48,705 bases of DNA from Perkinsus marinus ATCC 50983 (GCF_000006405.1 NW_003200804.1:323070-371774); one strand, 5' to 3'; positions 1-12,152 are shown, counted from the stretch's first letter. Made by a program: numbers and translations. Notes: generated by a model from the letters alone, not told the origin.

Positions 1-507
1 TCATCTTTCTCTGTAATAGTGTGACTCGTCCTAGCCTATCATCGACTCTCTATCCAAGTTCTTTGCACTATGTGCATGTCGAGGATTACCTCCTAGCATG
101 ATGCTCAAAGCTCTCTATCTCAGTCTGCTTCTGCCTTTCTGGATAAAAATGTTCCGCTCAAATTACCTTCGAATGATGAGCTGGAAGAAATGGTTATGAC
201 ATATTCCAGAAGGCTGACTGAAGACTCTCAGTGGGTTACAGTTGATGCTGAAAACTTAGATGCTACACTCCGTTCTAGAAAAGTATTAGCTGATGAGTCT
301 GCGCTTCGTAGCAATTTTGATACTCTTAAGATTGGCGATTCTGTGTTAAGGTATAACTATAACCGTAACAAGCTGGATCCCTACTGGAATGCTACTGTCT
401 ATAAAGTCATTTCGATTCGTGGTCAAGTGGCTGCTATCTCCAGTGATCCTTTACGCTCTCAGCCTTTCTTTGAGTTTATTGGCAATTTGAAGCGCATTGA
501 TGTGTAG
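1..507 (+). mobile_element. Retroelement fossil, 3' part of a pol polyprotein
   Basis: The open frame at about 190-507 reads like the region after the integrase core of a retroelement polyprotein: a 'GDSVLRYNYNRNKLDPYW' type segment followed by a short beta-rich tail. The element enters from the left edge of the window, so its 5' part and any terminal repeat on that side are not visible. I cannot assign a family with confidence (Ty3/gypsy-like is the first guess) and see no clear terminal repeat to the right. Treated as a fossil fragment. Confidence 0.5.
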
Positions 508-823
508 TCTGTGGCCCCGGAGTGTTGTCTGTGCCTATTGATCTCTTGAGATCTTGAAGTCTTGCTGTTCTTAGTAGTAGAATAGCTATTTTGTTCATTG
601 GCTGTGGCACAAAGTTATTTCCTTATTTCGGTGTACTTGATACGAGACCTATCCGATCTTGCACCTACCCTATCTTGGCTATACTTGTGTTATCTCAATA
701 CCCTTGGTTGGAATAGATCAACATCGTCGACGCCAAATTCTCACGCCTCGCGATTCAGAGTTTTGGGCGCGCGCTTTCTCCCACGATTATTTGCCAAGAT
801 TCAACAGATAGTTGGTCTCTCTG
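508..823. other. Intergenic, retroelement fragment to RagA gene
   Basis: No convincing coding exon, RNA gene or repeat seen. Short open frames here overlap each other and have no recognisable content. It probably holds the remainder of the retroelement edge and the 5' region of the Rag GTPase gene. Confidence 0.4.
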
Positions 824-2473
824 ATGAACAATCTCAGTGCAAGCTCGAGTGGAAAGGAGGAGACTGCGAAGGTCTTGTTGATGGGAAGAGCAGGAGCAGG
901 AAAGACCAGCATGCGCTCCATCATTTTCGCAAATTACCTTGGTACTAGGGGAGCCCTTTCCGGGCCTCCAGCGTTGTCGCTTCCTCGTGATGGTTAGCGA
1001 CACCTTATTATGTCTGTGCTTTTCAGCTCGGGAGACCACAAGGCTGCATCCGACCAACCAAGTGATAAGGCGTATCTTCTCTCCGTTGTTCTCTAAGGTC
1101 GACCTCGTCTTAGGTGGAGCACAGTCATCTGAGGTTCCTCGGCAATATGACCTTGTCCTTGTGGGACTGCGGAGGACAGGACGTCTTCATGGAGAACTAC
1201 TTCGAGAGCCAGAAGGACCACATTTTCCGCAATGTAGTAGCGACTCTATGGGGAAATTCTCAATTTCAATCTATCCGATGGTCTCGTCGGTCGCCACTTG
1301 TACTTGGGCGTGATAATGGAGTTTCACCCGTTTTACGTGGCGTAATACTCGGTGAAAAATGCGATATTCGCGCTATGCAGTAGTCGTGAAATGTATTTTT
1401 CATATCACTAAGGTGAATCTCCAATGGTGAAGCTTGCTGGGCAGGTGCGTGTGATGATATATGTTGTTGCTCTCGCTGGTAACGACCAAAGAGATGCCGA
1501 ACAGCAGAAGGAAATCACCTACTTCAAGAACTCTATGGAGTCTCTGCGGTCCCTATCCAAGAGTGCTCATGTACTGCTCCTGTGAGGTCATCCTCGATTC
1601 ACAACGGTCCAGGTTTACGTCCTTCTCCACAAGTTCGACCTCGTGCCGGAGAACGAGCGGGAGGCTCGCTTCAAATAGTAGTGGTCGTTCAAATATGAGG
1701 ATCCACCGCGACTTGGGTCTTGCTGCCATCAGTTACTCCGAGCTGCTCTCGCCGTATTTCGCTGGTATGACCACTCAGATCTTCCAGACCAGCATCTGGG
1801 ACGAGACACTCTATCGGTGAGTGTGGCGGTGGAGGGAGTATTATAATTTGTCTGCTGCTCAGCGCTTGGTCGGAGATCGCTCATTCGCTGATCCCCAACA
1901 TGGACGAGCTGCAGAGAGAGCTGGCCAATTTCGCAAGTGCTGTGGAGGCTGACGAGGTCGGCGGAGAGTACGCGATGGTGAAGCCTATGGGAGTGTCAGG
2001 TGGTCTTGTTTGAGAAGTCTACCTTCCTGGTCATTGCCAATCACACTACGAAGCAGATGGCCGACCCGCATCGGTTCGAGAAGATATCAAATATTGTGAA
2101 GCAGTTCAAACTGAGTGTCAAGTGAGCCGGCCTTGGAGTTGTTCCCACGCTGGACGTATCTTGACCTCAGCAAGCACCACGCTGCCCTTCAACTCTTTGG
2201 ACGTCTCCAACTCCAACTTTCGGGCCATATTGATCGCTTTACGCCCAACACGTTCGTCATGGTGGTCACTTCTGATCCGAATATTCGTAAGCCGGGCACA
2301 CATTTCATCTCGGACACCACATTTCAGATCCGGCTGCTACCACTTGCAACATCAATGCTGCTCGCAGCCACTTCCTCGCGGTAAGACCCTGTACAGATTC
2401 CTATGTGTAGACTGAGCGGCTTCCTCTTATGTAGTTGGCCGCTGAAGATAAGGGAATCGGGCTGCATCTATGA
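824..2473 (+). CDS. RagA/RagB-type GTPase (Gtr1 family)
   Basis: Small GTPase that, as a heterodimer with RagC/D, recruits TORC1 to the lysosome in response to amino acids. Eleven exons join in frame: 824-941, 1027-1061, 1114-1233, 1445-1570, 1613-1677, 1733-1816, 1863-1956, 2000-2121, 2171-2286, 2328-2380, 2435-2473, giving 323 aa (human RagA 313). The P-loop is GRAGAGKTS, the G3 motif WDCGGQD, the G4-type motif HKFD, followed by TSIWDETLY and, in the C-terminal roadblock-like domain, [15 protein letters not shown]. All are RagA signatures, so this is A/B rather than C/D type. The start is the first ATG; an upstream in-frame TTG at 812 is ignored. Introns are 41-85 nt except intron 3 (211 nt). 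The protein appears intact. Confidence 0.93.
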
Positions 2474-2538
2474 GCGGATCGTGTAGCACTACGGCTAGTG
2501 GCAGGAGACAGATCTTGTGAGAATGTTTCAATTTTGCG

Positions 2539-4463
2539 ATGAAGCGAGTTGGATTGGACCTCTTATATGGCTTGGGAGTAGTTGTGTCGCGGGCAATGCT
2601 ATCGGCGGATCGGAGGGCTATATATGCTTCTCGGTTTCTAAGTCCTCCAGGCTTCATGAAGCGTCTTAAACAACGGGGGAAGCCTCGGAATACTGGTGAG
2701 GGTTCGGTGGGATGGTGATGGAGGTAGCTGGGACCGTTAGGGCCGTTCGAGAATCCTGTGAGACGTTTTGTGCGGCTGCGAGAGAAGGCTCGAGAGTTCT
2801 CCAGGATGCCTCCTCCGAGACGGATACCTCTTGCGAAGGCTCCCCGATACAGGCCGATGATGCTCAAGGAGGTAGAAGGCGTACCGCAGGTGAGCACAGG
2901 GGACCATCTCGAGAGAGCTCTCTGGTCATTGGAAAGCTCTTTCTTGTTTCATCGCATCATCAATCCGAAAGTATGCTGGGGATGTTGAATCTCGGCATCT
3001 GCATGTGTGGAAGGTCTCGCCCCTTGCCCTCGAGAAACGCCTAGACTTCTTGCTCTCGGCGGCTGCTGTTAAGCAGCAACTCGCAGAGCCCCTGAGGTAG
3101 GTCAGCCTAGGGTGTAGCAATAGTCGTAGATGATTCCTGTGTTGCCGTAGGATCGGCTATACGCCCTATGTTGTGGAGCGGTTGGCTTGGGAGAGGCAGA
3201 TGAGGGATTTACGGAAGATCTATCGAGCACAGTAGGCGTTTTGCGCGGAGGAAGTATTCTTCCGGCTTACATTTTATTTGATGTTGACTAGGACGACCGG
3301 AGAATTTCTTGGACTGTTGGTAGGTACTTACAGAAGCTAGATGAGGTGACTAGAGAAGAGCAGCAGAGGGAGATAGCGTTGTACAAGGCAGAGAAACAAG
3401 AACGATGGGAGAAGCGCCAGGCTCGTATACAGGCTATTAGTAGGCGACCTCAGCCGTTGTGGTCCGAATCTGATTTAATCGTATTGTTCATCAGGCATGG
3501 ACCAGAAACGACGGGCGGTGTTGAAGGATCGTCTGCGTATAGAAGCTCGGGTTAACGAGGCGATTGAGATGACGAGACACTCTAAGCTTAAAGTGAAACG
3601 AATGCTCTTCCTGCAGAAACTGCAGGACAGGGCACAATATATCACAGACAAGAACTTGGATGCTCGCCTGCCGGACTCAGATCCCACGGATCCTCAAGCA
3701 AAGGTGGGGAGTATCTTACGGTTTCGTCTTGCACGGCCTTGGTATCTTATGGTTTCATGATTCTTTCCGCAACTTCGAGATCTGTTACTTCATCAGAGTA
3801 GGCTAGAGGCCTCATATGGTTTGGTCCCTACTGTAGGCGGCGCCTCTTCGTGGTGATCCGAAGGCTATCAAGGATAACCCAGATGCCGTCAGTCTGCTCA
3901 ACAGAGATGTTAATACTGAGCTGCTGCTGCGACAAGTTGGTGGGGCCGCCGAGTTTCCAAGGAATCGCAACCGACGTATTCATCCGACCTCCAATGTCTT
4001 CCGGGAGGCTATGGAGCTGTCTTATGATGTTCTACCCGAAGATGACGATCTTGAAGATGTTGATGGTGGAGATGACGACGAGGTTGATAAGGTAGGGAGT
4101 TGTTGATCGAGAACTCGTTCTATAGGATGACTGTTCGTCAGCCGGACGCCCTTGGTCTGACGCGAGCCCTGTCGAACCAGCAGCGAGCGGATCTGTACTA
4201 CGGCAACTTGACTGGTGACGAGAAGCTCGAAATCATTGAGCATAAAATTGGTATGCTGCAGGAGAAGCAGAAGAGGGAAGAGGAAGCGAAGGGTAGGCCG
4301 AGGCTTTGTGAAGTTATATGAGTTCAGATGTGTTACTCTAGGCAGCGCTGATATCCTCACCACGAAAATGCTCGACCTCTTGACTGCTGCTAAGGTCGCG
4401 TATTTGGAAGCACAGACAGTGAATGAGATGAAGAAGGGGATAGATAGAGATGATGAAGAGTGA
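2539..4463 (+). CDS. Basic coiled protein, possibly mitoribosomal mS26-like
   Basis: Nine exons join in frame (2539-2695, 2741-2970, 3014-3096, 3151-3231, 3324-3439, 3495-3703, 3837-4091, 4142-4292, 4342-4463) to give 467 aa. The N-terminus is basic and hydrophobic with few acidic residues (starts MKRVGLDLLYGLG), compatible with a mitochondrial presequence. The centre is a charged helical stretch (YLQKLDEVTREEQQREI) followed by 'RAQYITDKNLDARL', which resembles the 'FITRENLEARVEAAL' end of small-subunit mitoribosomal protein mS26. The C-terminal third is acidic, then helical. The mS26 suggestion is inference from this pattern only; the protein is about twice the length of human mS26. The gene structure is well supported; the function is not. 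It starts 65 bp after the RagA stop on the same strand. Confidence 0.6.
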
Positions 4464-4571
4464 CGTCATGGTTGGGAGTATTCGTTTCGAGTGATCCATG
4501 TTTCCTCGGTCGGGTGTTGTGTTCTGTCTGCCGCTACAGTGTAGTATAGTCTCAGTGGTCGCCGTTTTTAT

Positions 4572-5796
4572 ATGACCACAGTAAGGATGGCTAAGCCAGT
4601 GGATTCGCCGAGTGCCTCACATCCAATGCGCCAGGGCTCATGCAAAACTGCGGTGGTAAGCCACCTGATGTGGGTTCTCCAGGCGTGGCTCCTGATCGGG
4701 TTGGTTCAGGTCACAGTAGAGACTCGGGACGACAGGGTGAGCACCGCAGTCGGGTCGATATCGTTCGACTGGGCCACGCCTCATCACTTGGTGGTTGACG
4801 ACTGTAGGATTACATTAAGTAAGATGGTACTCTGAAGCGGAGCGGAGGACGGTGTATGCAGGCGGCCCGTTCCGAGTGACCGTCCAAGACAAGAGTGACC
4901 TCAGCCGAGCTCGGGTTGATCCTCATTTCGCTCAGTGGGTCGAGACTGGCATTCGCAGCATTGATATTGATGTAAGGAATTCTTTTTGCGCTATTAGTCG
5001 GGTCGGTTGTACCTTGTGCTGTGTTTCTCGTAGATATGTGAAGGCCCTGAGGACTTCTTCGACGGTCTGCATTCGTTCCTGGTATACGCTGGTGGTCGTT
5101 ATCGCGTGCCATGGGACTCCTGTGGGTCTGTTGGGAGCAACCTTTTTGACCACCTCTGCGATGCTTTGGATACTGTGTTCCTGCAAATCGCAGACAAGGC
5201 AGCCTGCTGTGTGTTCAAGTGGTAAGTGCGAGCTCGCGGTATGGGCTGATGATGGTAGGGTATTGCTCGTTGTCAGGGTCGATAGAGTGGCAGAAGCGTT
5301 TGGTGCTGATGATCCTAACGCGATAGCCGTTCCCAGTTCTCCTGTCTGGTCTGTTGGCACCGACACTAAGCAGGAGGTTGGGACGACAACAAGCAGCAGC
5401 TCTACCTTTGGCACGCAGTGTGGTGACGATGAGGAGGATGTTGTTCTGGTGGAGAGAAGAGAGTCCACACCGACATTGGCCGACTCGGAGTTCTGGCAAG
5501 ACTGTGCAATGCCGGAAGCTCTTATCATCAGCAATGCTGTCATCTCCGATGAAAGAGAGGGAGCTGACGGGACCCCTGACACTACTTCAAGTGAAGCGAA
5601 GGATGACGTTAGAGACGTCGTGGCACGAGTGATCGGTGTGGGTTTGATGGGAGCCCCCATGGAGGTGGCGACAGGTGGAGAAGATTTTGATGGTGTTATG
5701 GTTGAGTGTGATACCATCAGCGAGTTTTGTGAGGTTGGATCAGAGGACTGTCACACTGACGGCGACTCGGATTGCGAGTCGTGGGTCGCCTTGTAA
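4572..5796 (+). CDS. Uncharacterised protein with acidic low-complexity C-terminus
   Basis: Five exons join in frame: 4572-4655, 4710-4818, 4862-4971, 5034-5221, and 5277-5796 (an acceptor at 5258 is equally readable and in frame), giving about 336 aa. The first half looks globular: 'FDWATPHHLVVDDCRI', 'GPFRVTVQDKSDLSRARVD', then 'PEDFFDGLHSFLVYAGGRY' and 'SCGSVGSNLFDHLCDAL'. The C-terminal 170 residues are rich in D, E, S and T and probably disordered. I do not recognise the family. A conserved His followed later by a Cys before a short helix is faintly reminiscent of PPPDE/DeSI cysteine proteases, but this is weak. The 261-aa frame antisense to the last exon is a shadow. Confidence 0.6.
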
Positions 5797-6289
5797 CGCG
5801 GTGGATTATGCTGTAGGACCCTTTTGAGAAGGGCTGGCTGTCTAGTATAGATGAGCAGGACGGTCTAAGTCTTGTTCTATTAAGGACGATTAATTTGTTG
5901 CTTTTGTCCGATTTTTACCAGGCACGCGATCACAGTTGAGTTTTAGTGTTGGGTCAATGGTAGACGTAAAGAAATTTGATTGTCGCCCGGTGATGTTGGG
6001 GAGCATACATAGCCACAACTCGAGGCAGTAGTTTAGTTTTGGTTGTAGGCTGCTCTGTGAACTGAGAGCTCCTGTGCTATTATTGTCATATGCTAGTTTG
6101 TACTTGGTAGAGCTGAGACAAAGCGACGTTACGTCCCCAGCCGGGCCGCTATGCAGCTCCGTTGGGCCGACGTGAGGTCAGACTAGCACTAATGTTAGAG
6201 ACCAGATAGGTGTCTGTGCGGCAGTTCCCTCCCCCCTCCCCCCCCCTCGGCTTTAAGCCTTCTTGTTATAGCGAAACTTCATCTAAAGT
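5797..6289. other. Intergenic, upstream of UNC119
   Basis: No coding exon seen. It contains the C-rich tract at 6227-6247 listed separately. It probably holds the 3' end of the preceding gene and the promoter and 5' leader of UNC119. Confidence 0.5.
6227..6247 (-). promoter_or_regulatory. C-run tract, G-quadruplex-capable on the minus strand
   Basis: A 21-nt run of C interrupted by single T residues (runs of 3, 6 and 9 C) lies 42 nt upstream of the UNC119 ATG. On the minus strand it reads as G-runs long enough to supply four GGG tracts. A regulatory role is inference from position. Confidence 0.4.
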
Positions 6290-7327
6290 ATGGAACCGAC
6301 TTCGGCAGATTCCGACTCTCAGCTGTTGGTCGGGAGCGCCAAGCCTTCTGATAGTAAATGCTTCACTGGCTGGGAATGGGTGACTCCGGAAGTGGTCACT
6401 AAGTTCTCCTGCGCCACAGAGGACTTCCTATGCCCGGCATCGGCTAACACGTATGGGATAGACTTCATTGGCTTCATAGTACGCGATGCAGACACGGGAA
6501 GGAAGTTGTTGGAGATCACCAAGGTAGTAGTCTCTCCTCCGTAGCTCTTCGATTGATACGGCAAAATGCTGGTACTGTTAGGAGCCGCGGGTGTATCGCA
6601 TGGATGAACTGCGGTCGTCAGTACCGCGACTATCATTTCAGGAACCGCCTCACAAGGGGGCGACAAGCCGCTCTGCTCAGATGGAGGAAGCGGCTCAGCG
6701 GAACATTCGCTACCAGTTCGGACCGCGGTTTCTAGAACTTGAGCACGTTGGAACGAAGTATGTGTGGCCTCATTGAGTAGCCCTGTTGCCATTGATTACA
6801 ATTCGGTTGTTGGTCAGACTGGAATTCACAGTTGGGGATAAGCCGGTCCACAACTTCCGCATGATTGAGCGTCACTATTTCAAGGACAAGATCCTCAAGT
6901 CCTATGACTTCACAATGCCCTACTGTATGCCCAACACCGTGAACACGTGGGAGGTAACTTTCGTACTGGGCTCGGCACCGGCGGCTGACCAGGCGTCAGA
7001 GGAGTACGCCCCAAACGGCCTGGGGCGAGCGCTATCTTCTTCTTGATAGTCTACGTTGTTGTTATGGAAGGAGTCTCGTCTCAACAGCCGGGCTTGGTTG
7101 ACTGTAGGTGATATATGAACTGCCCGAGCTCACAGCTGAAGAGAAGAAGGCGATGATTGAAGCCCCTTGGGAGACCAAGAGTGACAGCTTCTACTTTATA
7201 GACGATATTCTCGTCATGCATCACAAGGTATCATGGGTATCAAGACAACCAGAGCGGAGACTAGCGATGGCGATATCTATGTCTACGTCTTCAGGCGGAC
7301 TACAGCTACGCGGAAGATGTGGAGTAG
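6290..7327 (+). CDS. UNC119: UNC119/PDE6-delta family lipid-binding chaperone
   Basis: Binds the acylated N-terminus of myristoylated cargo and carries it to the cilium or other membranes, with release by Arl-family GTPases. Five exons, 6290-6523, 6582-6757, 6818-6953, 7108-7227, 7295-7327, give 232 aa (human UNC119 240). Family hallmarks are close to verbatim: '[16 protein letters not shown]', '[20 protein letters not shown]', '[18 protein letters not shown]', and the C-terminal '[10 protein letters not shown]'. The variable N-terminus is short. Introns are 58, 60, 154 and 67 nt. Its presence suggests a flagellated stage, as is known for alveolates. Confidence 0.95.
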
Positions 7328-7794
7328 GGCCGACCCCCGCCGTCATGCACAGCACATGAATGTATAACTTTTCCCTTGAGAGGATCATGACGACTTGCGT
7401 TGGTTCACGGAGAGGCTTCGATTGTAGCTGTGCGAGCGAACCCGAGATTAAGCTGTATTAGCTATTTATCAAAGCTTAGGCGAGTGTTACGAATGGAGGA
7501 ATTTTCGTGTAAGGGACAGCTGTATTGTGTAGCTTTCGAAGCTCTCCAGGTCTCTTCTCTGGTCATTGCCCAACGCTGAACTCAACTACTATAGAGAGTC
7601 GTAGACCTTGTGCATCTCGTCGCTCACTAGCTCCCAGAATGATTTATCGTACTGTGTCGTGGTTTCTTGGGTTCGGGCTAGTGGTAGGGTCCACAGAGGT
7701 CTGGCGCTCTCTGTAGATGCTATCCTATGTTGTTGCTTCAGTGTTGGTTATTCCGACTTTGTAATACTTGATTCACCTCCACTAACTCTCGCTC
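7328..7794. other. Intergenic, UNC119 to nucleoside transporter
   Basis: About 470 bp between two plus-strand genes. No exon, tRNA or repeat is convincing; short open frames around 7525-7808 show no recognisable protein. Confidence 0.5.
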
Positions 7795-9575
7795 ATGAGT
7801 GCAACTAATGAACCAGTGGTGAACACCGTGTCCGCCGGTGAGGCCGGTGCTCTGGAGAAGGACAAATTTGTGACCGTCACTACAGGAGCATATACCCGGA
7901 TGGTTATCATCGGTATCGGCTATCTATTCCCAATCTCTGGTAAGCTTTGCTATTCGTATGTGAAAGTGTAAGTTGTTTCCTCAGCTATTTGGGCAGCCTT
8001 CGACTACTGGAAGACCCTGTTCCCTGACAAGAACATTGAGTTCGTGGTCACCTGTCTGTACCAGTTCGGTTCGGTCATGACGGTCCTGGTCCTCTCCCTG
8101 GGCAAGTCCATGAAATTCCACCGTCGAATCCTGGGTGGCTTCAGCGGACAGTTCTGCTGCTTGTTTGTCATCTTCCTATTCCGTTGGTTGGGTCTTCCTG
8201 CTGACGTGGTATACACCATCTTGCTCGGCCTAGTGTAAGTGTTCTACTCGACACGCGTCGTTTCTCGATAGACATGGACTCAACAGAGCGTTTGTGCCAG
8301 GTTCTTGATGTCTGTGGTGACTGGGTTTTTGGATTCGGCTCTACTAGCTCTGAACTCTCAGTATTCGCCCAAGATGCAGGAGGCTCTCCAGATCGGCATC
8401 GGTAAGTCCTGTCGTACTGTGGAAATTCGCAATGTTGATTACAACTAGCTTCCTCGATTACTCTCTCTTCGCGCCTGACTCACAGTATTGACCCAAATTG
8501 CAAGAAACGACTAAATTACGAGGAGATTAATGCGATTAATTTCATGTTTACCCTCCTTTCGTCGGCTCAGGTTTCTCTACGTTCGTGTCTGTCGTCTACC
8601 GAGACATCACCAAGCTGATCTCGACCTCTCAAGCTAACTCAACATCCATCTACTTCTTGGCTGCCCTTGCTACGGTGAGTTCAGTTCTCGGCGACCCTCG
8701 ATTGTCAATGTATTACGTCGCAGGTGATTGTTTGTATTACAAGCTACGTGTCCCTCATGAGAATGCCCATCTCCGCTCATATCCACGAGGGTGAGGCCAG
8801 CTCGAGCCAGGAATCTCTGCTAGGTAGCCTGTCCAATACGTGCCACTTTACGAGTAACGAGATTCTTATCAGAAAAGAAGGAAGAGCAGGTTGACATTTG
8901 GAAGGTTCTCCGCAGAGTGTGGTTTAACGAACTCGTCATCTTCCTGCAATTTGTCTTGACTACTGCTTGCTACCCTGCTGTAAGTCACAAGCTTTATGTC
9001 CCGTTTTCTCTAGAGTGTCTGATTTCCAACAGATTCTGACTGCTATTCCCTGCTACAATTTAACAGCGTTGGCCCCCGCTCACTGGTACCAGACTATTCT
9101 GTTGTCCGTCTTCACAGTTTTCGACGTTATCGCTCGATTCTGTGTGCGCCACCGCGGTCCTCTTTATTATGGGAACATCTGGATCACTGCGGTTATCCGT
9201 AAGTTCTCATTTCCACATCCTGTGAGTTGACGTTTGATGAGCTGCCTGTTAGGTATGTTGATCTTCCCCTTGGTCGTGATGTGTGCTACGGGCTTCTTCC
9301 GCAACGATTGGTTTTCGATGGCTATTGTTGCCTTATTCGGATTCGGAAACGGCTTCTCTGGCAGTCTCTCCTTGATCACTATCAACGAGATTCCTGGCCT
9401 GTCCGGTCCCGAGCTTAAGGCGACAGGCCGCTTCTCTGCTGTGGCGGTCAACTCAGGTAAGATATCAGAGGGCCATATGCTTCGTCCACGTTCATTGAAC
9501 GCGTTGTTTTATTCAGGTCTATGTGTCGGAGGTTTCGTGGCCATGGGTCTCGGTGTTTGGCTTGGATTGGCATAA
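7795..9575 (+). CDS. Equilibrative nucleoside transporter (ENT/SLC29 family)
   Basis: Multi-pass membrane carrier for nucleosides or nucleobases. Nine exons (7795-7939, 7985-8234, 8301-8401, 8571-8674, 8724-8823, 8873-8979, 9033-9198, 9253-9456, 9517-9575) give 411 aa with roughly ten to eleven hydrophobic segments, a hydrophilic central loop around residues 225-245 (EGEASSSQESLLEKKEEQV), and ENT-type features in the second half: 'FDVIARFCVRHRGPL', 'RMLIFPLVVMCATGFFRND', 'LFGFGNGFSGSLSLI', and a final helix pair. Parasitic alveolates are purine auxotrophs and import host nucleosides through ENTs, so salvage is the likely role. Introns are 45-66 nt except one of 169 nt. The start is the first ATG, in an acidic N-terminus. 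Confidence 0.92.
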
Positions 9576-9925
9576 GAAGGCTACTAGTTGTTGATGCCTA
9601 ACGTCGACAGCTAGTCAATGACGTTCAACTCAACTGCTCTGAAAGCCTGTAGAGTGCTACATTTGTATTGTATTTTACTGCCCTGATAATGGTACGCAAG
9701 AAGGATTTTTTCCTCAAGTGGGAGTGTATGTAACTGAGTGCTGTTGAGTTGACTATGACTAGAACGGGGCCTTTACAAATTGTCCGGATCAGAAAGCTTA
9801 GCTCATCAACGCATTGTGCCAGTGATCACGTTGAACAACCACATCAAATCCACCGAGTAGATTACATTAGATGAATCGCCTATGCTAACTTTGAACGCAA
9901 TGATTTTCTCCTGAGAGAAGCAGTA

Positions 9926-10961
9926 CTATTCTGTTAAGCATAAAACACGAGTTTTCCATCGGTTTCGTAAATTCAACTCGATATCAATCACTCGCTTGGC
10001 GCACTCTTGCCGATAGGTATCGGCTTTCGATATCGGTCGCAAGCCCCTGATGGCCTTCTCGTTAGCTTCTGAGCACATCTGAATAATCCCTTCACCTGAT
10101 ATCCCCTTGGAAGCAAGATAGTCCCGTATATCGTCGGGTATAACTTGAGTGTCATTCACATCCACAGCGAAGGCCGCATTCGAAACCTCTATGGTTATAA
10201 AGTGGTCGTGAGGATTATCAAACTCGATGAAGCCGTGGGTCAGTAGAAGCATCTCGTTGGTGTATAGTCCGTAGTTATTGAAGATCTCTTCACCCTTTTT
10301 CACGGGCTTCTCTGCGAGCATCTGGAAACCTCCTTCAACTTCGCGCACTCTTGTATGCCATTTGGTCGATGAGTGATTGAACTGGTCCGCGAGAGGTATC
10401 ACGCAAAGACCGCAAACCTCCGACTCAAAAGCTCGAGACATCATAACCTCAACGGCCCAACGAATCATCGCTCGAGGGGAATTGGGACAGAGCTCCACCA
10501 CGCTGTCGACGACTTCTAGAGAGAGCTGATGCATCTCCCATACAGTAGTGCCTTTCAGGCAGACGAGCTCATCAGCTGACCACTCGAGAGGATGGTCGAA
10601 TTCGGACGGTAAGCTCTGCAAGTAATCGTGGAATGGTGAGTTCGGATCGGTTCTATGCTTCACCAGTGAAGCCGCGAGCATAACCTGCGGTTCGTATAAG
10701 CCTTGAACCCCAGAGGGTGTCACACACGCGGAATGAGGGACGTATAGAAGTCGCTCGCCCTGGCAAATGTCAGCGGTAGCCGTACAACCAATCATACCGT
10801 TCGTGGCGTGGAACCAGGAGACGGCGGGATGCAGTTGTATGCCTGATCACAACGATATTCAGCCTTATGTATATCACGCGATTACCATGTCGGATCGCCC
10901 ACTGTTGAGCGAGTGGCCCGCGAGCCGATCGCCGTTCCTCGTCATCCGGAGTGAGTTGCAT
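9926..10961 (-). CDS. SET-domain protein lysine methyltransferase (RLSMT/SETD3/SETD6 type)
   Basis: Two exons, 10886-10961 then 9926-10842, join across a 43-nt intron to give 330 aa. Joining restores the family N-terminus: 'FLxWhxxxGhxLHPxV'-like text read here as 'QQWAIRHGIQLHPAVSW', then 'TADICQGERLLYVP'. The SET core follows, with 'PLADQFNHSS' (the DxxNH motif) and 'KKGEEIFNNYGLYTNEMLL' (GEEhxxxYG, SAM binding and catalysis), then a 100-residue C-terminal helical substrate-binding part. This family methylates lysines on ribosomal and other non-histone proteins; the substrate is not predictable. It is convergent with the ENT gene (350 bp apart) and 110 bp from the next minus-strand gene. 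Confidence 0.92.
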
Positions 10962-11071
10962 TGACTACTAATTGCAGTCTACCATAGCAATAGCATACTT
11001 CAGCCACTATCCCGAACTCAAACAACTCGATAGCTCGTGGAGGAACGCATTCTACGTGCATTTTACAGACG

Positions 11072-12152
11072 TTACTCAATAGCATCTTCATCACTACTGG
11101 AACTCGACTTGCCATCAGAATCATTATCACTTCGCACACCACAGCTCTCGAACGCAGTAAAAACGGCCGCGTCATAACTCTCCATGCCAGGATAAACTGA
11201 CCCTCTTCTTGCCCGAGACCTCTTCATCGGTTCTGCATCATCATCACTATCCTCGCGAGAGCGCTTGCCTCGCTGCACTATCTCTCCGCCTTCGTCAACA
11301 CTTTGAGCCTTATCGGGAACAACTGCAGTATCTTCGCTCACTACTTGTTGCTCTCGGTCAGTAGAAACCGATAAGTCGACGACGTAGAGGTCTGGACCCA
11401 CTGTTGTGACACCATGGCCATTCTCTCTGAAACAGTTCATGGCCTTAGCGTTGGCTATAGGGTCCCGGGATGGTTGCATCCATATGAATCTCTGTACACG
11501 GTTATGTTGTACCAGATTTCGGATAGCAGCCAGGAGGAGATCGACATCAGCTTCCCTATATATGAGATCAGCACCGAGAATCACATCAAAGTCGCCGAGC
11601 TCGGCCGAGTCCTCCCCAGGCCAGGCAAGTGGCTTGGCTTGCAGGTCACATGCCCACGTGAGGACCGAGTTGGCCCCGATGTTCCGCTTCGTTACGTCGT
11701 TGAGAACCTCTGGCAAATCAGTGAGAGTAACCTTACTGGCGCCCGCCGCAGCACATGCGAGACCACCAAGACCACAACCGGACCCGAGCTCGATGACACG
11801 CTTACCAGCGACATCAAGGAGACTCCCACTGCCACTTTCATCGATCAAACGAGATGCAAGGTCAGCTGATGACGGCCACACAGTTACACCCGTGTTCAGG
11901 GGGTCTGCCTCTTCTTGGTCAAGTCCTTCAGAAGGGTTCGATGCGGCCAATGAGGGGGCTCTAGAAGTAAAGGATTCAAGCCTGCAGTGAGTGGTAGCGT
12001 ACCTCTGATGCAACAGGATGATGCTGTTGCCGTGTTGAAATTGATACGGCTCTATGAACCTTGCCCGGAAGTCGGACGAGCTCGCTGAGGCGGCGTTGGC
12101 TGCAATATTGAATTTTACTATACCTATACGGGGGCACGATGACTGACCCCAT
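11072..12152 (-). CDS. METTL21-type class I methyltransferase
   Basis: SAM-dependent protein lysine methyltransferase of the Methyltransf_16 group. Preferred model: 12130-12152 plus 11072-12080, 343 aa, with a 49-nt intron; this is the only reading I found that gives an ATG start. Core motifs are 'GVTVWPSSADLASRL' (the VWP region), motif I 'KRVIELGSGCGLGGL', 'LTDLPEVL', and 'DF-DVILGADLIYREADVD' (post-I/DxxY-like). The C-terminal 100 residues are a charged low-complexity tail with basic runs (RGKRSRE, KRSRARR) and a Ser/Asp end, possibly a nuclear signal. Human METTL21 members are 200-250 aa, so the tail is an extension. Another short in-frame intron near 11980-12005 cannot be excluded. Confidence 0.85.

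Noticed and set aside
4800-4870. A 19-nt intron in the gene at 4572-5796
   Set aside because: Using the acceptor at 4861 gives a 43-nt intron from the same donor with an equally good frame.
4932-5717. 261-aa minus-strand open frame
   Set aside because: It is antisense to the last three exons of the plus-strand gene at 4572-5796, whose splice joins are clean; the antisense text is Ser/Thr-rich shadow.
11406-11990. Plus-strand frames over the methyltransferase
   Set aside because: Antisense to a clear class I methyltransferase domain.
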